Shown: in pieces, positions 9,825 to 22,639 of the stretch | Layout: every line of letters begins with the position of its first letter | Position numbering within the stretch: the first letter of the stretch is position 1 | Origin: Gnetum montanum | Taxonomy: Eukaryota; Streptophyta; Gnetopsida; Gnetales; Gnetaceae | DNA: 64,000 nucleotides | Reading direction: 5' to 3' | Assembly: GCA_015680685.1 (NCBI GenBank) | Contig: MNCI01010074.1 | Location: 578,923-642,922 of the forward strand | The notes under the pieces: generated by a model | Told to the model about the DNA's origin: nothing | Databases searched by the model: none | Seen by the model: the letters and a program-made list of their open reading frames with translations, nothing else | Position numbers and translations under genes: made by a program

Positions 9825-12405
9825 ACATGTATTAGATTAATTTCATGTTTAACCATGACATATATGTTCTATTCATATGGTTAGGTAAGTCTATTTAGTA
9901 TTTTAAAATAAAATAAAATAAAAACTAACATATGTTCATGTTAAGTATGAGTTTAAAGATATTTAATTAAAAATATTAGTTAAATTATTAAATTTATATT
10001 ATCCTAAGTAATCATTACTTGAGATGAGTAAAGTTGAAGTGGTGGTTAATTAATTATTTAGTGGGAAGTAATACCAACAACTAAATGGTAAAATTCAAAT
10101 TAGAATACGTATAATGATTAGGAAGTAATTAATATGGATAAAAGTGGCAAGGTTGGTTAGCAAGATTTGGTGGGAATTTCAAATTTATTTACTACTCTAA
10201 GAAAAGATATGGATTGCTTAAGATTACATAATTTTCTAATTCAAAGTGTGAGTAAAGAAAGCTAGCAAAGAGTGTAGGTTTGAGAAAAGATGGTTCTTGG
10301 TGAGAGGGCAATGAGAAGACCATGTATTCCATATGTAATGGGATGCTACCTGGAACATGTTCTAAGAGCTTATTGAAAAGCAAAATCCCATGGAGCATCA
10401 AGAGAAAGTCCATTCCTACTTTGGCTTTTTGATGAGTTCATGTTTCTTATTGGTGGACTTTGTATAGAGGGCAATGTTTGGGGTAGATTTCATGAATGTG
10501 ATAGTCAAGTAGAAAATAAAAAAAATTCTAACCAAGATGATTATTCAGACGAGGCATTTGTATCTCAAAATACAGAAGTATCTAATAGGAAAGACCTCAA
10601 GAATCAGCAAAAGAGGTAGATGCAAAGGAAATAAGAATAGTTGAAGAAAACAAGGATGAAGACAATGCATTAGTTACAACTAAAATAATGTATGAAAGGA
10701 TTTAAGACAAGATGATTTCCAAGAAAGTTATTTAACTATCCACTTCCCATTTATTGAGTAGTTTGTATAAAGTCTTGATGTATAGTTCTTTAAGTCTTTA
10801 TTAGGGGTGAGGTTTTTATTTAATTAAACCTTAAGTTTAATGAAAATTTTCTTCAAAAAAGGATTTCTACTTTTCTATGTAAATATGTTTTTAATAAGAT
10901 TATTACGAAAAGGAGGGGGTTAAGAAATGTTGATACATTTCTTGCTGTTTTATGGAGCAGTGTTGGTTGATTTGATACTTAATTTAGTTCACACTTTTTT
11001 AAAAAAATTATATATAATAATAATAAGCAAAGGAAAGCTAGTTGAAAAATATATTCTATTAAAAGTATGAGCATGAGACATCACATATTAGGATTACTGT
11101 GAAGGAATTTAAAAATTATCAAGTAGCAGCAACATGAGAACCCAATACTTGCAAATTGGTTATTCAAGGAAAATAACTAGAAAGTTTTAGAATTGCATAA
11201 TGTCAACAAAATTAGCAGATAAGAGATTAAAAAATCCTTACTTTTAGATTATGCAGGGTACAATAAGATAGTTTACTAATTACTATGCAAAATCTACATC
11301 TTCAAACCAAGAGCACATGAAACTAAGAGGAGGGTCTTGGCAAAATGCCAAGATATATTACCACGCATGATTGATGGTTCACCATTAAAATAGTGGTTTC
11401 CTTTGCATTTTTTTGAAGGCAAAGATAGATTACATAAAAAGATCACCAAGAAATAATAAAAACTATTCTTGATGTAAGAAAGAAGGTGAAATATGAAACA
11501 ACATGATGGCAAGTCCATGAAAAATGATAAAAACGTTGTAGTCAATATCAGTGATAAATCCATTTACCAACTGATATAAAAAAATAAAAACATGTAAACT
11601 GATGCCCCACATGATGAATGTATTGTGTTTCCTCCAAATGGCTTGGTTTCACCTCATCATTTTCGGTCACCAACACCTGCAAATGGTTTCAGTTTAACAT
11701 TCCATTTCTTAGTTTGTCTGACAAAGTCACTAATCTTGCATAGACTTTGATCAATTTGAGAAAATGCCTTTTGCTACCTTAGATGTAGAAGTAGATGTAG
11801 AAGACAAATATTGAAAAATCGTATTGGCAGGACAAGACAATGAGTGTAGCGACTACTTTAGCTTAGGTAGAGGTGTAGGGAACATGAGTGTGAAAACGTC
11901 TTGAACCTTAGGGCTGAGAGGTGTTGCAATGTGTCGAAGGTTTCAACAGAGTTGAGGATGGTAGCCATTGGAAGACCACATGTACAGGTTACTCCCATAA
12001 TCACAACCTTGATGATTGATATGTCAAGATTTGAGCTTTGCTACAAGGCAAATCTTCCACAGGTATAGCTACTACATCGATCAAGCTTCATTTGAAACTG
12101 CTACTTCACAATTCTAGTAAAATCAATGGTGTTAAAGGTGAAAGAATTGTGAATGAATTTAAACCTTTATTATATTAAAGCATTTAACCTTTATTATATT
12201 AATTGTGAATGAATTTAAAGGAAAAAATGAAGTGGTTTTATTTCCTGATGCTCAAGGGAAAGAAATAATGTGAACATAAGGCTATAGTATGAGCTTAGAT
12301 AATTTAAATTTAATGAAAGGAGAAAGTGTCATTTTAAAAAAAACACAATGGAGAAGAGAAATTTATGGGATACTTATTTAAGTATGAGACATTTAGCTAT
12401 TATTA
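9825..12405. other. Flanking block, copy 1 (no confident gene)
   Basis: This A+T-rich DNA outside element A is matched throughout by 53627-56228. Apart from the short ORF at 10290-10619, I see no coding signal. Hydrophobic minus-strand ORFs near 11294-11563 are shared by both copies but match no family I know. A sample of about 180 bases from 10290 shows 8 mismatches to copy 2. Confidence 0.6.
10290..10619 (+). pseudogene. Unrecognised short ORF, broken copy
   Basis: This matches the open 109-codon frame at 54087-54416 without length change but carries a TGA at 10374-10376 in place of a Cys codon. The encoded sequence (for example SPFLLWLSDEFMF) is rich in Trp and Phe and looks protein-like, but I do not recognise it. 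It may be an exon of a lost host gene or a chance ORF. Confidence 0.35.
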
Positions 12406-13457
12406 TGTTGGTTTAACCAACACTTTAAGATATTTGTAGTTTATTTTACTTTTTTCCATCACTAAGAAGACACATGCTAGTTTCAGCTTAATTTTCTCAT
12501 AACTTGTTATAGAAGTTATAACCTCCCAAGGATTTATGACTAAATGCCTTAGCTATTTGCAACCCACCTTAACTTGTTATGGTGAAGGTAAGTACCTTGA
12601 AGCATTATAAAAAGACTTCAAAGGTGGGGTGGATGGGGGTGGAGGGTGGCAGGGAAGCTTTTTTTGGAAGATTGCTTGTAGCTAGTGGTTTAGGTAGTAT
12701 CATGCTTAGCATTTAAATTTGGGATTTTTAGATTGCTTTTATAGTCTTTGTTGTGTACTAGTAGACTCCTATTAAGATTTGCCATAGAAGAGCTTATGTT
12801 GAAAAGCCTCAAGAGCAATTTAATAGAGAAGTTTATTATTATGAAATGTTTAAGGCTACTATTAGGATTGCTATAAGAGACCCTCTGGTATAGATAAGCT
12901 ATTTGAGAAATTCAATAGTCTAGAGGGTTAAAAAATCTTTGGTATTTTGATAGGACTGAAATAGCTTTTTGATTTTTAAAGTATATCCCCTTGGTATTTC
13001 AATTAGAAATTGTTAAATATTTGAAAGCTCTATTATATGCAATTGTCGACAACTATTATCTAGCCAAAATAGAGACTTGTACGTGGTAGTTTATGCAACA
13101 ATTTTTGATAGTATAGTAGAATTATCTTTAAGAAATTTCTTGTTTGAGTTTAGAAAGCTTGAAAAATTCATAGATATTGAATTAGGGATAACTTTATTGT
13201 GAAGTGTTTCATCGTATCAATTTACCTTGCTTAAATATTTGATATTTTTACACAATTTTTCTTTTTTTTTTCTTTCTCTTTCCATTGAATCTTGCTATAT
13301 TTCTAGCTTTCTTATGGAACTTTTTCTCTCTAGGAAAAATTAGGAATAGATTGGTAGAGTTGTGCTCAAATGGTTTTTGCAAAATTTCATTTTTCACAAG
13401 TAGGTATTATAAGGACTATATAGACTAAGTGATTGAATAAAATAGGAATCTCCAACA
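12406..13457 (+). repeat. LTR-like block with TATA box, copy 1
   Basis: The block starts TGTTGG and ends CCAACA, the inverted ends typical of many Copia-type LTRs. A TATA box (TATAAAAA) is at 12606-12613 on the + strand. Copies are at 56229-57375 and, more diverged, at about 62930-64000, so it is repeated. No clear target duplication flanks it and no standard primer site follows. It could be an LTR or the promoter/5' leader of G1. Confidence 0.45.
12606..12613 (+). promoter_or_regulatory. TATA box ahead of gene G1, copy 1
   Basis: TATAAAAA followed by GACTTCAAAGG. The same spot holds TATAAAAA at 56429-56436 and TATAAAAG at 63018-63025. Transcription from it would run toward the G1 exons. Confidence 0.5.
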
Positions 13458-13494
13458 ACTCACAATATTGTAGAAAGCTGGCTGAATCTCTTTT

Positions 13495-14747
13495 ATGATA
13501 GTCGATTACAATTTTATATGCAACCCAACTATTTCAACATTCACAACAGCAAACACATATTCACATTTAACTATTAAGTCTATTTGGAGGTATCTGGGCC
13601 TTGGTGTTGCCAAAGACCAACGAGAACCTAAACCCTGTTCAAGGCACTCATTGGCGGTCACATCCCAAATGATCACCAACAAGGGGTAAACATGGTTATT
13701 GTAATGTTTTTTATGATTTTGGCTTGACTTCTTTGCCTAACTTCATTAATCTTACCTCTTGCAGGTACAACGTCAACAAGCAAGGTTTGATCATTAATGA
13801 CCAAATCAAAGCTACTGTGTACCAATAGTTAAGAGGAAACTTTGATGAATACATCACCAGGTTTAACATGGTATATAAGAAGTGCAAGGATGATAAGACA
13901 ATGCATAGCTGGTGGGCAGATGCTGGTAACATGGATCAAACTCTAGCTAGAAACTCCACACCATAGAAGAAAAGTAAAGGTGAGCATATAGCTTCTAGTG
14001 TTTTATGGATTTAAGTATTTTAATACTTTTCTTAATTTTTGAAATTGCTCATATGGATACTAACCCTCAATTATTGCTTCACAGGACCTTCCACCTTAGC
14101 TGATGTCACTATACCACTTTTAGGCTTGCATCATGAGAAAACCCTCATCCTGAAGTTTGGTGATGTGACATCAACGTAGGAGTGGCTAAAGGGATAGGTG
14201 CTTGGATATGTTCAAGCAAACATACAACATGTAGGTTTGCTACAAAGATGTTACATGTTATCGAATCCTTTAATGAGGATGTTAATCACTTTAGCACCAT
14301 CATTCGAGATATTAAGGTGAACATAAGCATAGGTGCTAGCCTCTTTTGTGACTTGTTTGGGGTCCCTAGTGATGGGGCCAAGGTTCCTACTAGGATAGTG
14401 AGGGAATCAAGCCATCATGAGGAAGTTCTAGAGTGGCTTCGTGTCATATTGGGCCACTCTAGAATTTCAATGGATAACTTCATAAACCTTGATGCAAAGG
14501 AATCATATCCTTTATTTAGGTCTCGTGCATTCCCCAAATTGCTATCACAAAAGAAGGTGATCAAACTAGCACAGGGGTGGACCTTTAAGAAGGTATTGAT
14601 GGAGGGCATCAAATTTGATTGGGCCACTCCTTTGGCTACTAGGCTTTAAGAGGAGATTCTTAGACTCTGTGTTAACACTTCTATGATAATCCACATGCAC
14701 TTTGCATTTTTTGTAGGTTATCTAAAGTGGTTTGTAGAGTTATTGGT
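13495..14747 (+). pseudogene. Gene G1, 5' exons 1-3 (copy 1), interrupted by element B
   Basis: Three exons can be read. Exon 1 is 13495-13685 (donor GTAAAC), exon 2 is 13765-13979 (acceptor TTGCAG, donor GTGAGC), and exon 3 starts at 14085 (acceptor TTCACAG). Intron phases agree. Exon 3 includes a long open stretch at 14182-14649 (motifs HHEEVLEWL, ESYPLFRSRAFPKLL) and is cut at 14748 by element B. In-frame stops at 13826 and 14177 are both TAG, and the frame shifts near 14200. I do not recognise the protein. Plant mobile domain or retrotransposon-borne accessory proteins are candidates, unproven. The gene resumes at 35012. Confidence 0.5.
14743..14747. repeat. Target-site duplication TTGGT, left of element B
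   Basis: TTGGT directly precedes TGATGAG of the B LTR. The identical five bases follow the far end of B at 35007-35011, proving one insertion event spanning 14748-35006. Confidence 0.9.
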
Positions 14748-15591
14748 TGATGAGCAGCAAGGTACCCCTACGCCCAACCATATGAATATGAGCATTCACA
14801 TGCAATCTGGTTGAACCTCAAGGATTAAGTGCTTATGCACCCATGCATAACAAGGATGAATTATGCAGTTGTTGTCTTCCTAAGCTTACTTGTAAGGCAC
14901 AATTATATGGTTAAGTAAACTCAAGGTATATGATTTTTTTTATGTTTTTTATCTTAGTCTCCTAAGTGTGTGAAATGAAAAGATTTAGTTAACTAATGGA
15001 TTTTTGTAACTCTAATGTTGATCGAATCCTAACACCAACATCCATTCCTACTCTCTGGACATGTCCTAAACTAGTGTAACACTACTGGGATTACCAAACG
15101 CTAGTCGTTATTGGGTTACCAAGTGTTCCACGTATGCTCAAAGTGGTCATGTTGAGTGTGCTAATTCGTTGATAATTAATAATTCTATAGAAATAACATT
15201 GATTAACTAATGAGAGCATTAAATAACATTAAATGTAATAGTTAAGCTATTCTGAATATTATAAGGTTTATCACAAAGTTTGTCTTTATTTCTGGACACA
15301 AGGTGTGCTCAGGTACACAATGCTTGAATAAAGATGCGTTCACTCTATGACTCCTATTGCAGACACTCAAAAATAATTCTAACTCTAGAAGAGAAAAACT
15401 ACAAGAGTTCAGCTAAAGAATTGAAAAAAGACTATGCCAAACCAAGAGCCCCTATCTCTTATTTATAGACAATAAGACAGGCTCCGACATTGAGTGTTCG
15501 ATGTTAGGGATCTGATGTTGCTTGGCCTATTCGATATCATGTATCCAATATTAGGGGTCCAATATCATGTTGCTTATTTGGTGACTTGTCA
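14748..15591 (-). repeat. Element B 3' LTR (844 bp)
   Basis: It starts TGATGAGC on the + strand. Its end has decayed to TTGTCA, where B' keeps CTCATCA. A TATA box (15460-15467) and AATAAA signal (15285-15290) lie on the minus strand. U3 holds short repeats based on TCCAATAT/GATATCAT, unlike the U3 repeats of A. Confidence 0.9.
15460..15467 (-). promoter_or_regulatory. TATA box of element B LTR
   Basis: TATAAATA on the minus strand, inside TCTATAAATAAGAG. AATAAA at 15285-15290 lies 170 bases downstream. Confidence 0.65.
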
Positions 15592-17500
15592 TATTCCCAC
15601 AAAGGAATGAAAACTCATCCTCAAGCTCCTTACAAAATATTGGAAAGGTATGGGATTATTGACTAAACGATAACTAACGATGACATGGAATGACAAACTC
15701 AAAGTACTCGGTGAATGGATCGACAAACATATTATAGCATTGCTGTTCATAACCATTATGGTGAAGACTATACATAAGTGACATTTAGACCCTCATTTGA
15801 CAACTTGAAGAGAGAGAGAGAAAAGTAAATGAGGTGCGTTGTTGCTGATGTCAAAAATGGCACACCGTTGTTCATCCATGGCCACATGACTAAGCTTGTT
15901 CCTTGCATAAATGCTCTTTCTTCAGTCCATATTAAGTGCTCCCTCTTATCCCAATCCATTGTTCATGTGATTACCATCTACGCACACAACACACTCATAA
16001 ATTAGCAAGGATAGATTAGATATAATGTAGTTGATACCTTGCCTTGATATGAAGCACCTTGGCTAGGTTGTGGGTATGGTAGATATTGGGTTAGGAGTTT
16101 GTAACTGTTAACTACCCAAGGTGTAGGGGTGAGATAAGTAATGGAATGGAAAAATTTATGATAGGCCCCCATGACTAAGAGTAAACCTCCTATCGCAATA
16201 GGATGGAAAACGAAAGAAAAAGGAAGATAAGAGAAATAACAACGGTGAAGCTAATAAAAATGCATAGAAGGGAAGAGAAAAAAAATAGATGTCATGGATG
16301 GAATGAAAAAAGAAATAGTTGATGGCGAGGTATGTTTTAGGGAAAGAACTTAATAATTGCACCAAAAAGGAATGCTAGTGGATCCTCCCCAAAGTAGGCT
16401 CATGCCCTTTATGCCCTGACAAACCCACAAACCAAAGAGTCTGTAGGCTCTAGAAATGACATATGGAAACAATAGTTAAGAATTCACCCACAAGAATTTA
16501 CCAAAGAATAACAATGCACTAACTAAGATATAGACTAATCATAAAACCAACAATGAGGTAGAATACAAGAAGCAATAAGAAAAGAGAAGAGAGAATGGAA
16601 TGGAATCCCGAAATCAAGGTTGTGAAAAGTCCCTTGTGTATTATGTGGTTAATGTGACTTAATAAAATTTAGTCCAAATCTAGATTAAAACTAACCACAT
16701 CCAATGACCTCACATAAACACACTTGACTAACCCATCCTCCTGAAGCAACAAGAATTCTTCCATAGAGCAACCATCATCCCAAAAAGAGAAGAATAGAGA
16801 AGCAGGAAGTGAGAAAGGGCCTTAGTTAGAGGAAACCTTTAGGCATGGGTAACATGTCTTTCCAATGCCATAACTAGAGCTTGTAGCCCATGTTCCTTTA
16901 TTATGTCTAAGGAGTATGCTTTGAATTCCTATCAGTTGTTTTTAAGTGGGAACCACACCATGCAAAGACTTATTTAATTCATTCAACTTCCTAATATTAA
17001 TCAACAACGGAATGACAGAAAACCTATGAAAAACATTCAAGTACCCAAGAGAATAGCTAGCACAAATGTGTTGAATCCCCTTGAAGTCACACCCTTTTCA
17101 ATCCATTTGAATCTTTCCTTGGTTTGAAGAATACCAAGCCAAAAATTCATTAATAAGTTTGATTAGAAAAAGGGATAGTACATTTCCAAAACAAAGGGAG
17201 ACCATAGAGTTGAATGGATGAATGGATGACTTGGACTCATTGCCCATTTTATCAACAGAAATCATATCTTAGCATCAACATTAAAAGTCAAAGGTAAAAA
17301 CCAAAAATTAGCAATCAACACCATTATGTACAACCCACCATCATAAGCACTTATTATGTGATAAGTGAGAATAAATTAAACAAAATGTAACAGAGAAAGA
17401 AATAGTAAAAATGTTAATGATGGTGTAAAACCAAAATAAGTAAACATGAAAAGTGTATAAAAAAAAGACAAAAGAAATTGAGGGCTTAGAATAATTAGCA
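15592..17500 (-). other. Element B 3' non-coding region
   Basis: No coding sequence is visible. It aligns with the 3' non-coding region of A, including a weakened, shorter form of the hairpin at 16911-16959. In that form the outer stem has decayed and the inner stem keeps TTCC/GGAA. About 310 bases around this hairpin are deleted in B' (junction near 60598). Confidence 0.6.
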
Positions 17501-17519
17501 TTAGTGGCCATCTCCCCCA

Positions 17520-18740
17520 TGACTGAGTTGGAAGGAGGAGATCCAAAATAATGAACAGGGTTGTCCATCAACAGAGGTAGTGTTAGTACTAGTCGTTTTG
17601 GGCGCATGGAAAGGTTTAGTTTACTGGATGTTGACAAATAATTTCTTATTTGAGCTTCCAGGTTTATAGATCATCATGTCCCCTAAAAGAAAAGTTTCAT
17701 GAATGATATAAGGTCCTTCCAATAATGTTTGAAATTTAGTTTGTTGTGGAACATGTGTGGGATTCCAATAAAGAACCCTATCTTCTGGTTGGTATTTGAC
17801 TTTCCTAATTCTTAGGTCATGACATTGTTAGGCCTTATGTAGTTTGTTGGATGACAGGGTGGCTAATAGATTTTTATTTAGCAAGTTAAGATTCATTAAC
17901 CATTCTTTCTGTGCTAGACTGAGGTCAAGGTTAAGGTCACATGTTGTAGATATTGTACAAAGCTTAGCTTGGATAGGAAGTATTGGAAGTTTACCGTACA
18001 CTAACTCATAGGGAGAACAACCTATAGGGAGTTTCCATGTGGAGCAGTAGGCCCAAAGAGCATAGTTCAGTTTGGTGCTCCAGTCTCACCTATATTTGCT
18101 AATGGTTCATGTCAAATTTTTGTGATTTCCCGATTGGTGACTTCAGCTTGACCATTCGCTTGAGGATGATATGGTGTAGTCAGTTTATGCTCAACTCCTA
18201 AACATTGCATCAACTTCCAAAAATTCACACTTGTAAAATGTGTAGCATTATCAGAAATAACTGCACGAGGCACGCCAAACTTATTTACCATTTATTGTTG
18301 AACAAATCGTGTAGCAATAGATGATGTACAGTCAGTAACAGCAGTTGCTTCTACCCATTTTGTAAAATAATCAATAGCAACAATAATGTATGCTTTTCCA
18401 TTACACATTGGTGTAATAGGCCTTATAAAATCAATACCTCATATGTCGAAGGATTCTAAGGGTTGAATCCATTATTGTGGATCCTCTATTCTAGTAGTGA
18501 TTCCCCCATTGCGTTGGCAACTCTCACAAGATTGGACAAAATGATAGGCATCCCAAAATAATGTAGGCCAATAATATTCTGCAAGTAGGGTTCTAATGGT
18601 TGTTTGTTTCCTAGCATAATAACCCCCACAAGGGCCCTCATGAGCATCTTGGAGAACTCACAATTGATCTACATTGGGAACACACCATCGGACCAAGCCA
18701 TTGAAACATACCTTGTAAAGGTATCTATTGATTTCCATGA
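17520..18740 (-). pseudogene. Element B integrase (decayed)
   Basis: On the minus strand the zinc-binding region is at about 18740-18480, the catalytic core at about 18440-18100, and the C-terminal part down to about 17520. The second catalytic Asp is kept (VISDNAT near 18255), unlike A. The C-terminal part has the usual decayed WEG block. Scattered stops and frame changes leave no long ORF. It aligns closely with B' 61106-62350. Confidence 0.8.
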
Positions 18741-18765
18741 AATGTTTAACTTGGTGGAGAAATTG

Positions 18766-20215
18766 TTATTTCTTTCTGATGTCCAGCCCTTGTGGTATTT
18801 CTTGTGTAAGAAGATAAGTAAGAATGGTACTATACCAATTTGTATCTATGGGTGATTGATTGTTTATTACACCTACAAAGAGGAGCTCATCAGGGAAGTG
18901 ATCAAAAATTGGGTATTTTTCCTCTTTGTTGTCCCATCGCAACTGAGATAAATGATTGGCAACAACATTCTTGGTGTCTTTATGATCTACCATTGTAAGA
19001 TTGAACTCTTGTAAGATCACAAGCCATCATAGGATGCGAGGGCTTACCGTTGGTTTATTCATAAGGAACTGAATCGCACTATGATCTGTGTGTACAAATA
19101 CTTTATAACCTAATACATAGTGCCTAAATTTCTCTAGTGAAAACACCATGGCCATTAACTCTTTTGTTGTTGTGGTATAGTTGAGTTGTGCACTAGCAAT
19201 GCTTCAACTTGCACAATGAATGTAATAGGGACGTTTTTGGTCATCTAACTGTGTAAGTACAACTCCTAAAGCAAAATTGGACATGTCAGTCATTATATGG
19301 AATGGTTTGGACCAGTCAGGAGTTTGTAGAATGGGTGTTTCTATGAGCTTCTTCTTCAAGGTTTGGAAAGCTAACTCACATTCCTTAGTCCATTCAAAGG
19401 GTATGTCCTTTTTTGTTAATTCTACCAACAGTTTTGCAATTTTTGAAAAGTTTTCAATGAAATGTTTATAATAGCCAGTATGTCCAAGGAATGATCAGAG
19501 ATCTTTTACAGTTTCAGGTTGATGAGTGATTCCTTAGATGACTTTAATTTTTTCAAGATCTACCTCTATCCCTATTTGTGAAATTTTATGCCCTAATACA
19601 ATGCCCTCTTGGACGACTAAGTGGCTTTTCTGCCAATTGAGCCTTAGGTTGGTTTCAACACATTGTTTCAACACTTACTATAATTGGTCCAATGCTTGTT
19701 CAAAGTCTACTCCGTATGTAGAGAAATCATCCATAAAAACCTTCACACCATTCCCTATTTGCTACTAAAATATACTGAGAACCAAATGTTGAAATGTTGT
19801 TGGAGCATTGCGCAAGCCAAATAACATCTACCTATATGTAAATGGCCCCCAAGGACTCATGAATATAGTTTTGGCTTGGTCTTTTGGTGCTATTTGGATC
19901 TGACTGTACCCACTATAACCATCTAGAAAATTATAATGACAATGCCTTGCAATGGTATCTAAGACTTGGTTAACGAATGGCAATGGAAAATGATCTTTAA
20001 ATGTTGCCATGTTTAATAGCCTAAAGTCTATACACACCATCCATTTACCATCTTTTTTAGGCACAATGACTAATGAACTAACCCATTCACTGTCAACAAT
20101 GAGGTAGATGAACCTAGACTTCAGAAGTTGTTCAATTTCTTCCTTAACTACTTGCTTAAACTTTCGGTTTAGTCGTCTTTGCGGTTGTCGTTGAGGCTTC
20201 ATAAAGGGGTCAGTG
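18766..20215 (-). pseudogene. Element B reverse transcriptase-RNase H (decayed)
   Basis: The RT N part is open at 20202-19828: EEIEQLLKSRFIY, VIVPKKDGKWMVCIDFRLLN, FLDGYSGYSQIQIAPKDQ. The catalytic FMDD box near 19735-19720 is intact. The connection (19428-19204, with the family's LVELTKKD block) and RNase H follow down to about 18766, ending in a DHKDTKNVVANHLSQL motif. Frameshifts and stops separate the blocks. B keeps the RT metal-binding residues that A has lost. Confidence 0.85.
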
Positions 20216-20820
20216 TAAATTCTTTGTTGGCATATCGTAGGATCTATTCCGGTTAATTCGAGATATGATCAAGCAAAGGCTTTTAGCCATTTTTTACCAT
20301 CTTTAATAGTCCTTTTTTTAAGGAGCAAGCTTAACATTAATGATTACTAGTTTTCCATTCTTGAGAAATGCATACTGCATACTAGTGGGCAACAGTTTTA
20401 ATTCATGGGGCTCTTACTTAAACTCATCAGGGATTTTCAACTTCCCCCAATTGATATCTTCGGTGTTAGTACTTGGAAGTTGGCAATGGACTTGCTCTAA
20501 TGTATCTATGTTACCGATATAGGCACAAGTCAAGCTCTCAGTTGATTCCATGCATAAATTTGAATTGCTCTTTAGGTCAGCTATGAACCATTGGGTGCCT
20601 TCCTATCTTGTGGTTGCTACATATAGACATCTTTGTATGTCAAATACTTGTGCATACTAGTTGCATGTAGGCAATGTTGAGCATTGTACAAACTAGGACT
20701 TCTACACGCAATTGCACCCTGTGTCACTATATGCGATGCATGGAACTTTCTTCTTCTCAATCTTCCCAAACGTATTTTCTTTTCATATCTTTAGGTACAG
20801 ATCACATAATCCTAGGTGTG

Positions 20821-21260
20821 CATCAGTCGTACTTACCATGCTCTTCCCATTTTGATTGGGAAGTCCCCCTTGCAGTTGTTAACTTAGATCACTAGGAAAT
20901 CAACTAGATATGACCATCCACAAATAGTGGTGACAATGTTCTCCACTAGTCCCAATGGAATAGTGATGGATTGGTTAGCCAACTCTAAACAAATGTTACT
21001 CTTCTTTAGTGAAGGTAGGTTCTAGGGTTTATACATTTCTTGAGATATCAAATTAACACTAGAACTTAAATGCAAAAGAGCTTTACAAGGCTCATTTCTA
21101 GTGATTTGAAAATAAATAAAAGGACTTTTAGGATTAGAGAATTTCCTAGGAAGATAGCTAGCTTTAATCCAATCAGTGATGGCGTGAGTTAACATGACAA
21201 TGTGCGTTGAGTATGGTTTTTGATTCGAAGGAAGCTCCAAAGATTCAAACAATGATTAGG
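20821..21260 (-). pseudogene. Element B aspartic protease (broken active site)
   Basis: It aligns with the A protease: THAITDWIKASYLPRKF, then LLHLSSSVNLIS, where the family has LLDSG. The active-site Asp is therefore lost. The block SITIPLGLVENIVTTICGWSY follows with stops. The sequence continues into a damaged linker up to RT at about 20215. Confidence 0.8.
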
Positions 21261-21642
21261 AATTTGAATAATTAGCTGCTTATGTTTGTAAGGACTTGGT
21301 TGGACTATTGGTTCTAAAGAAAGATCTCTTCTTTGATTAGTTTTTCGAACCAACAGCAGGTTGAAGATTGATAGCCCTTGTAGCATTACATTGTTGTGAC
21401 TAGCTTGCCCTGCATAGTTGGAGTAGGTGGTAATAGAGCTGAGGGTGGAAGAGATGCCGACAGATGAGAAGGGTAGTACATATGTGGAGCATCACCCCTA
21501 CAAGAAGATGAAATTTTGTAGTACTTAGGGGTCTGGTAGTGACGTTGAAGAGTGTTGTGACTAATAGAGTCACGTGAAGAGATCAGCTACTAAATGTAAT
21601 ACCCGTATGGGTCAGGTTGATAGTAATGGTACTATTGATGTG
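21261..21642 (-). pseudogene. Element B gag C-terminal fragment
   Basis: The proline/tyrosine-rich tail of gag is recognisable by alignment with A 6311-6640 but has no long ORF. It stops where element C begins. The next gag bases (the GGCATTCC block of A near 6655) resume at 34645-34727 on the other side of C. Confidence 0.7.
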
Positions 21643-22276
21643 TGATGNGCTATAATCTAATCTTTAATTATCCTAGTTTATATTCTAACTACTCCTAGCA
21701 TAAGTATCCGGTCCCATCTTCCAAGCACGTTCTGAGCATTTCCTAACACTACTGGGTTACCAGACGTTAAGCGTCACTGGGCTTACCAAGTGTTTGGATT
21801 ACGTTCGAGATGGTCGTACTTATGGCTTTAACGAACTATGAATGAACAATAATGATTGAAATTATAATAATGAAAACATAAATAATCAACAAGTAACTAA
21901 TAAAGCATTAATAAGTAATTAATAAAACATAAATATTTTAAACTATTAAATGCATGAAACAACTAAGTCCAAATGTTGCAAGGTATGCTTGAATAGTTCA
22001 TCTTTATTACCATCACGCCAATGGGCTCAGATACATCAATGCTCGAATAAATATCCGATCACTTTTCTCACATCTACTGCGAGCACTTGGAAAATATCCT
22101 ATCTCTTGCAGGGACAAACTGCAAGAACTTCGCTACTACTACTTAAAAGATGCCTAAATGAGGCAGAAGGCCCTCATATTTATAGGCTGGGAAGGGTGGC
22201 TACGTAAATGAGGCCATGTCGATGCAGTTGTGTATATGTGGCCCAGTTGACGCATTGACTTTTTGATACTTCATCA
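21643..22276 (-). repeat. Element C 3' LTR (collapsed at an N)
   Basis: TGATG (21643-21647) is followed by an N at 21648 and then by sequence matching the 5' LTR from about 33970, so some 250 bases are missing. It ends TCATCA at 22276. The TATA box is at 22177-22184 and AATAAA at 22003-22008, both minus strand. Confidence 0.88.
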
Positions 22277-22639
22277 TACCCCCATGATTGAGCAAAAACT
22301 CGTCCTCGAGTTACTTTACAATTTGGAAGGTATGAATTCCTATTTACAACACACATAACTTAACACATACATGACACATACATGATACAACATGAATTTA
22401 CCAATTGCCTGAGTTACAGAGGGGGACAAATTACAAAAATGGTGATGTTCAGAGATAAAATTGAACACCTCGCTAGTCCTGGAGCCTTTGCTGTGTAGGA
22501 TGATGCACAAAATTACTAGAGAAGATCACACCGTCCTTGGGGGCGGTGGTTCTGATGGTCCTTATTCAACCTTTAGCCCATGCATAGGTGGCAGCACGGA
22601 TGTTGGTAACCCCGTAGCAGCTGCAACTTCTGGAAATAG
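22277..22639 (-). other. Element C polypurine tract and short 3' spacer
   Basis: The minus strand shows GGGGGTA directly before the 3' LTR (22277-22283). The remainder up to the ORF3 end shows no domain. Confidence 0.55.

Noticed and set aside
11294-11563. Hydrophobic 89-residue minus-strand ORF, also at 55101-55370
   Set aside because: Shared only because the locus is duplicated. No family is recognised, and A+T-rich DNA readily yields Phe/Leu-rich ORFs.
14182-14649. Calling G1 a plant mobile domain (aminotransferase-like) protein
   Set aside because: The intron-bearing structure and coiled-coil tail are suggestive, but I could not match diagnostic motifs with confidence.
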